Part shown: positions 5,999-6,417 of the stretch, one piece after another
How positions within the stretch are numbered: the stretch's first letter is position 1
How the letters are laid out: every line of letters begins with the position of its first letter
Origin: CAVSWN01 sp046728115
Lineage (GTDB): Bacteria > Acidobacteriota > Vicinamibacteria > Vicinamibacterales > CAVVIG01
Assembly (NCBI GenBank): GCA_046728115.1
Contig: JBKPDW010000274.1
Location: 1-6,417, forward strand
Reading direction: 5' to 3'
Length of the DNA stretch: 6,417 nucleotides
Notes under the pieces: model-generated
Seen by the model: only the letters and a program-made list of their open reading frames with translations
What the model was told of the DNA's origin: nothing
Database searches by the model: none
Program-made: the position numbers and the translations under genes

Positions 5999-6029
5999 TC
6001 TACCGAGAGGAGTTTCCGATCTCGGTAGA
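5999..6029. terminator. hairpin just after tmRNA; possible terminator
   Basis: TCTACCGAGA (5999-6008) is perfectly complementary to TCTCGGTAGA (6020-6029), with an 11-base interval in which GGA and TCC can extend the stem past a two-base bulge. It begins ten bases after the tmRNA CCA and overlaps the stop codon of the recombinase remnant. There is no T-tract on either side, so intrinsic termination is uncertain. Protection or trimming of the tmRNA 3' precursor, or a recombination-related role, is possible. Confidence 0.5.
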
Positions 6030-6188
6030 TCCCGTTGCCAACATGTTGCCAAACGGCGTGCCGGTTCTCGATGCGTCCAGGAGCCGGATTGCGCCCTCAA
6101 TTGCCGCCGGACTGAGGTGCATGTACCGCTGCGTGGTCTTCAAATCCTTGTGTCCGGCCAGCTCCTGAATCGCCCTCGCTGGGGCGCC
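6000..6188 (-). pseudogene. C-terminal remnant of a tyrosine recombinase/phage integrase
   Basis: About 62 residues match the end of a tyrosine recombinase: GAPARAIQELAGHKDLKTTQ, then RYMHLSP and AAIEGAIRLLD, ending GNMLATGSTEIGNSSR. The G-H box and the nucleophilic tyrosine in RYMHL are present. The preceding catalytic arginine box (normally LRHTF-like just upstream) and everything N-terminal are missing. The frame stays open to 6368 but the upstream part is unrelated sequence, so homology stops at the glycine codon 6186-6188. Intact family members run roughly 300-400 residues. The stop codon faces the tmRNA 3' end 12 bases away, the usual layout for an ssrA-integrated element. The piece cannot be catalytic on its own. 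Whether the frame is expressed as a 122-residue protein from an upstream ATG at 6368 is doubtful. Confidence 0.8.
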
Positions 6189-6200
6189 CTGCTGAGGGCG
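6171..6200. repeat. imperfect palindrome at the gene-fragment junction
   Basis: CGCCCTC (6171-6177) and GAGGGCG (6194-6200) are perfectly complementary, and GGGCGCCC (6182-6189) is a palindrome sharing the same centre (6185.5). Only the middle three or four positions of each arm mismatch or pair as G-U. The point where recombinase similarity ends falls within it. Confidence 0.5.
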
Positions 6201-6230
6201 GTAAAGGCCCGGTGTGGACCCGCGGAGGCA

Positions 6231-6359
6231 CCGAAATCGGACGGGGAACATTTCTTGTTTAACGCTTTTCCCGACGCCGCAGGAAACCAGGTTGAATTGA
6301 CGCTCGTCCAGAACTGGGTTGACACCCTCAAAAGTCTCGTCCCCAAAGAGTCCCGATAG
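6231..6359 (+). pseudogene. C-terminal remnant of a propeller/kinase-type protein
   Basis: The frame reads PKSDGEHFLFNAFPDAAG, then NQVELTLVQNWVDTLKSLVP and KESR before the stop (6357-6359). The pattern S-D-G-x-x-F-L-F-N, an acidic/Ala stretch, then I/L-T-L-V-x-N-W-x-x-x-L-K is what I recall as the last blade and tail of TolB/WD40-like proteins and of Ser/Thr kinases with such propellers, abundant in Acidobacteriota. Only this tail, about 42 codons, is present; upstream the frame runs into the antisense of the recombinase remnant. It is therefore a broken gene end, presumably joined here by deletion or rearrangement. The family assignment is by memory of the motif and should be treated as moderate. 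Confidence 0.5.
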
Positions 6360-6411
6360 CCGGGACACGAAAAGATGACTGCAGTAGCATGTCTGCCATC
6401 AGGAGCTGCAC

Positions 6412-6417
6412 ATGAAG
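6412..6417 (+). CDS. possible start of a gene running off the window
   Basis: An ATG at 6412-6414 follows AGGAG (6401-6405) with a six-base spacer, the best Shine-Dalgarno in the window. Only the codons ATG AAG are visible, so nothing can be said of the product. A second ATG at 6375 is open to the window end in another relation to this site and cannot be excluded. An eight-codon frame from 6390 ends in a TGA overlapping the ATG (ATGA). Confidence 0.35.

Noticed and set aside
6140..6346. 68-residue minus-strand frame overlapping the fragment junction
   Set aside because: It reads the two gene fragments out of frame and shows no family motif. The frames ending at 6000 (minus) and 6359 (plus) carry the recognisable similarity.

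Overview
The window is GC-rich bacterial DNA, roughly 60% G+C by eye. It holds one outer-membrane gene on the left, a three-gene operon on the opposite strand in the middle, and the tmRNA gene (ssrA) with broken mobile or accessory gene pieces on the right. I infer an Acidobacteriota-like organism, perhaps class Vicinamibacteria. The clues are the short-period intergenic repeats, the beta-barrel and GAF protein types, and a gene tail resembling those of the many acidobacterial WD40/TolB-like propeller and Ser/Thr-kinase proteins. This placement is recalled from protein style and was not tested by a search.

Layout. Bases 1-235 hold a REP-like palindrome and two operator-like inverted repeats ahead of a secreted, probably outer-membrane beta-barrel protein (236-1084, +). 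Bases 1085-1196 carry inverted 7-base-period repeats that can fold into a long hairpin between two convergent transcripts. On the minus strand, read from right to left, come a GAF-like protein (5396-4797), a large periplasmic lytic murein transglycosylase of the Slt type (4761-2434), and a PLP-dependent class I aminotransferase (2423-1197). The gaps are 35 and 10 bases, so the three are probably co-transcribed. A consensus -10 element (TATAAT, minus strand, 5549-5544) lies just upstream.

The tmRNA gene (5636-5988, +) is the most secure call. It has a complete seven-pair acceptor stem with the G3-U alanine identity pair, a T-arm, an encoded CCA and a short tag frame (ANTQLALAA). It is preceded by a good sigma-70 promoter (TTGACG, 17 bases, TAGAAT), divergent from the operon promoter.

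Directly after the tmRNA 3' end is a C-terminal scrap of a tyrosine recombinase (minus strand, 6188-6000). It keeps the G-H box and the tyrosine nucleophile but has lost the rest of the protein. The scrap abuts, across an imperfect palindrome, a C-terminal scrap of a propeller/kinase-type protein (plus strand, to 6359). The 3' end of ssrA is a classic integration site, so this looks like the decayed edge of a genomic island. A possible new gene start (good Shine-Dalgarno, ATG at 6412) is cut by the window edge.

Functionally, the operon links cell-wall turnover (Slt) with a small probable sensor-type GAF protein and an amino-acid transaminase. Why these sit together is not evident from the sequence. 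I see no complete new system here. The points most worth a second look are the island scar at ssrA, the period-7 and period-8 repeats, the in-frame insert in the aminotransferase, and the Lys/Ala-rich tail on the transglycosylase.
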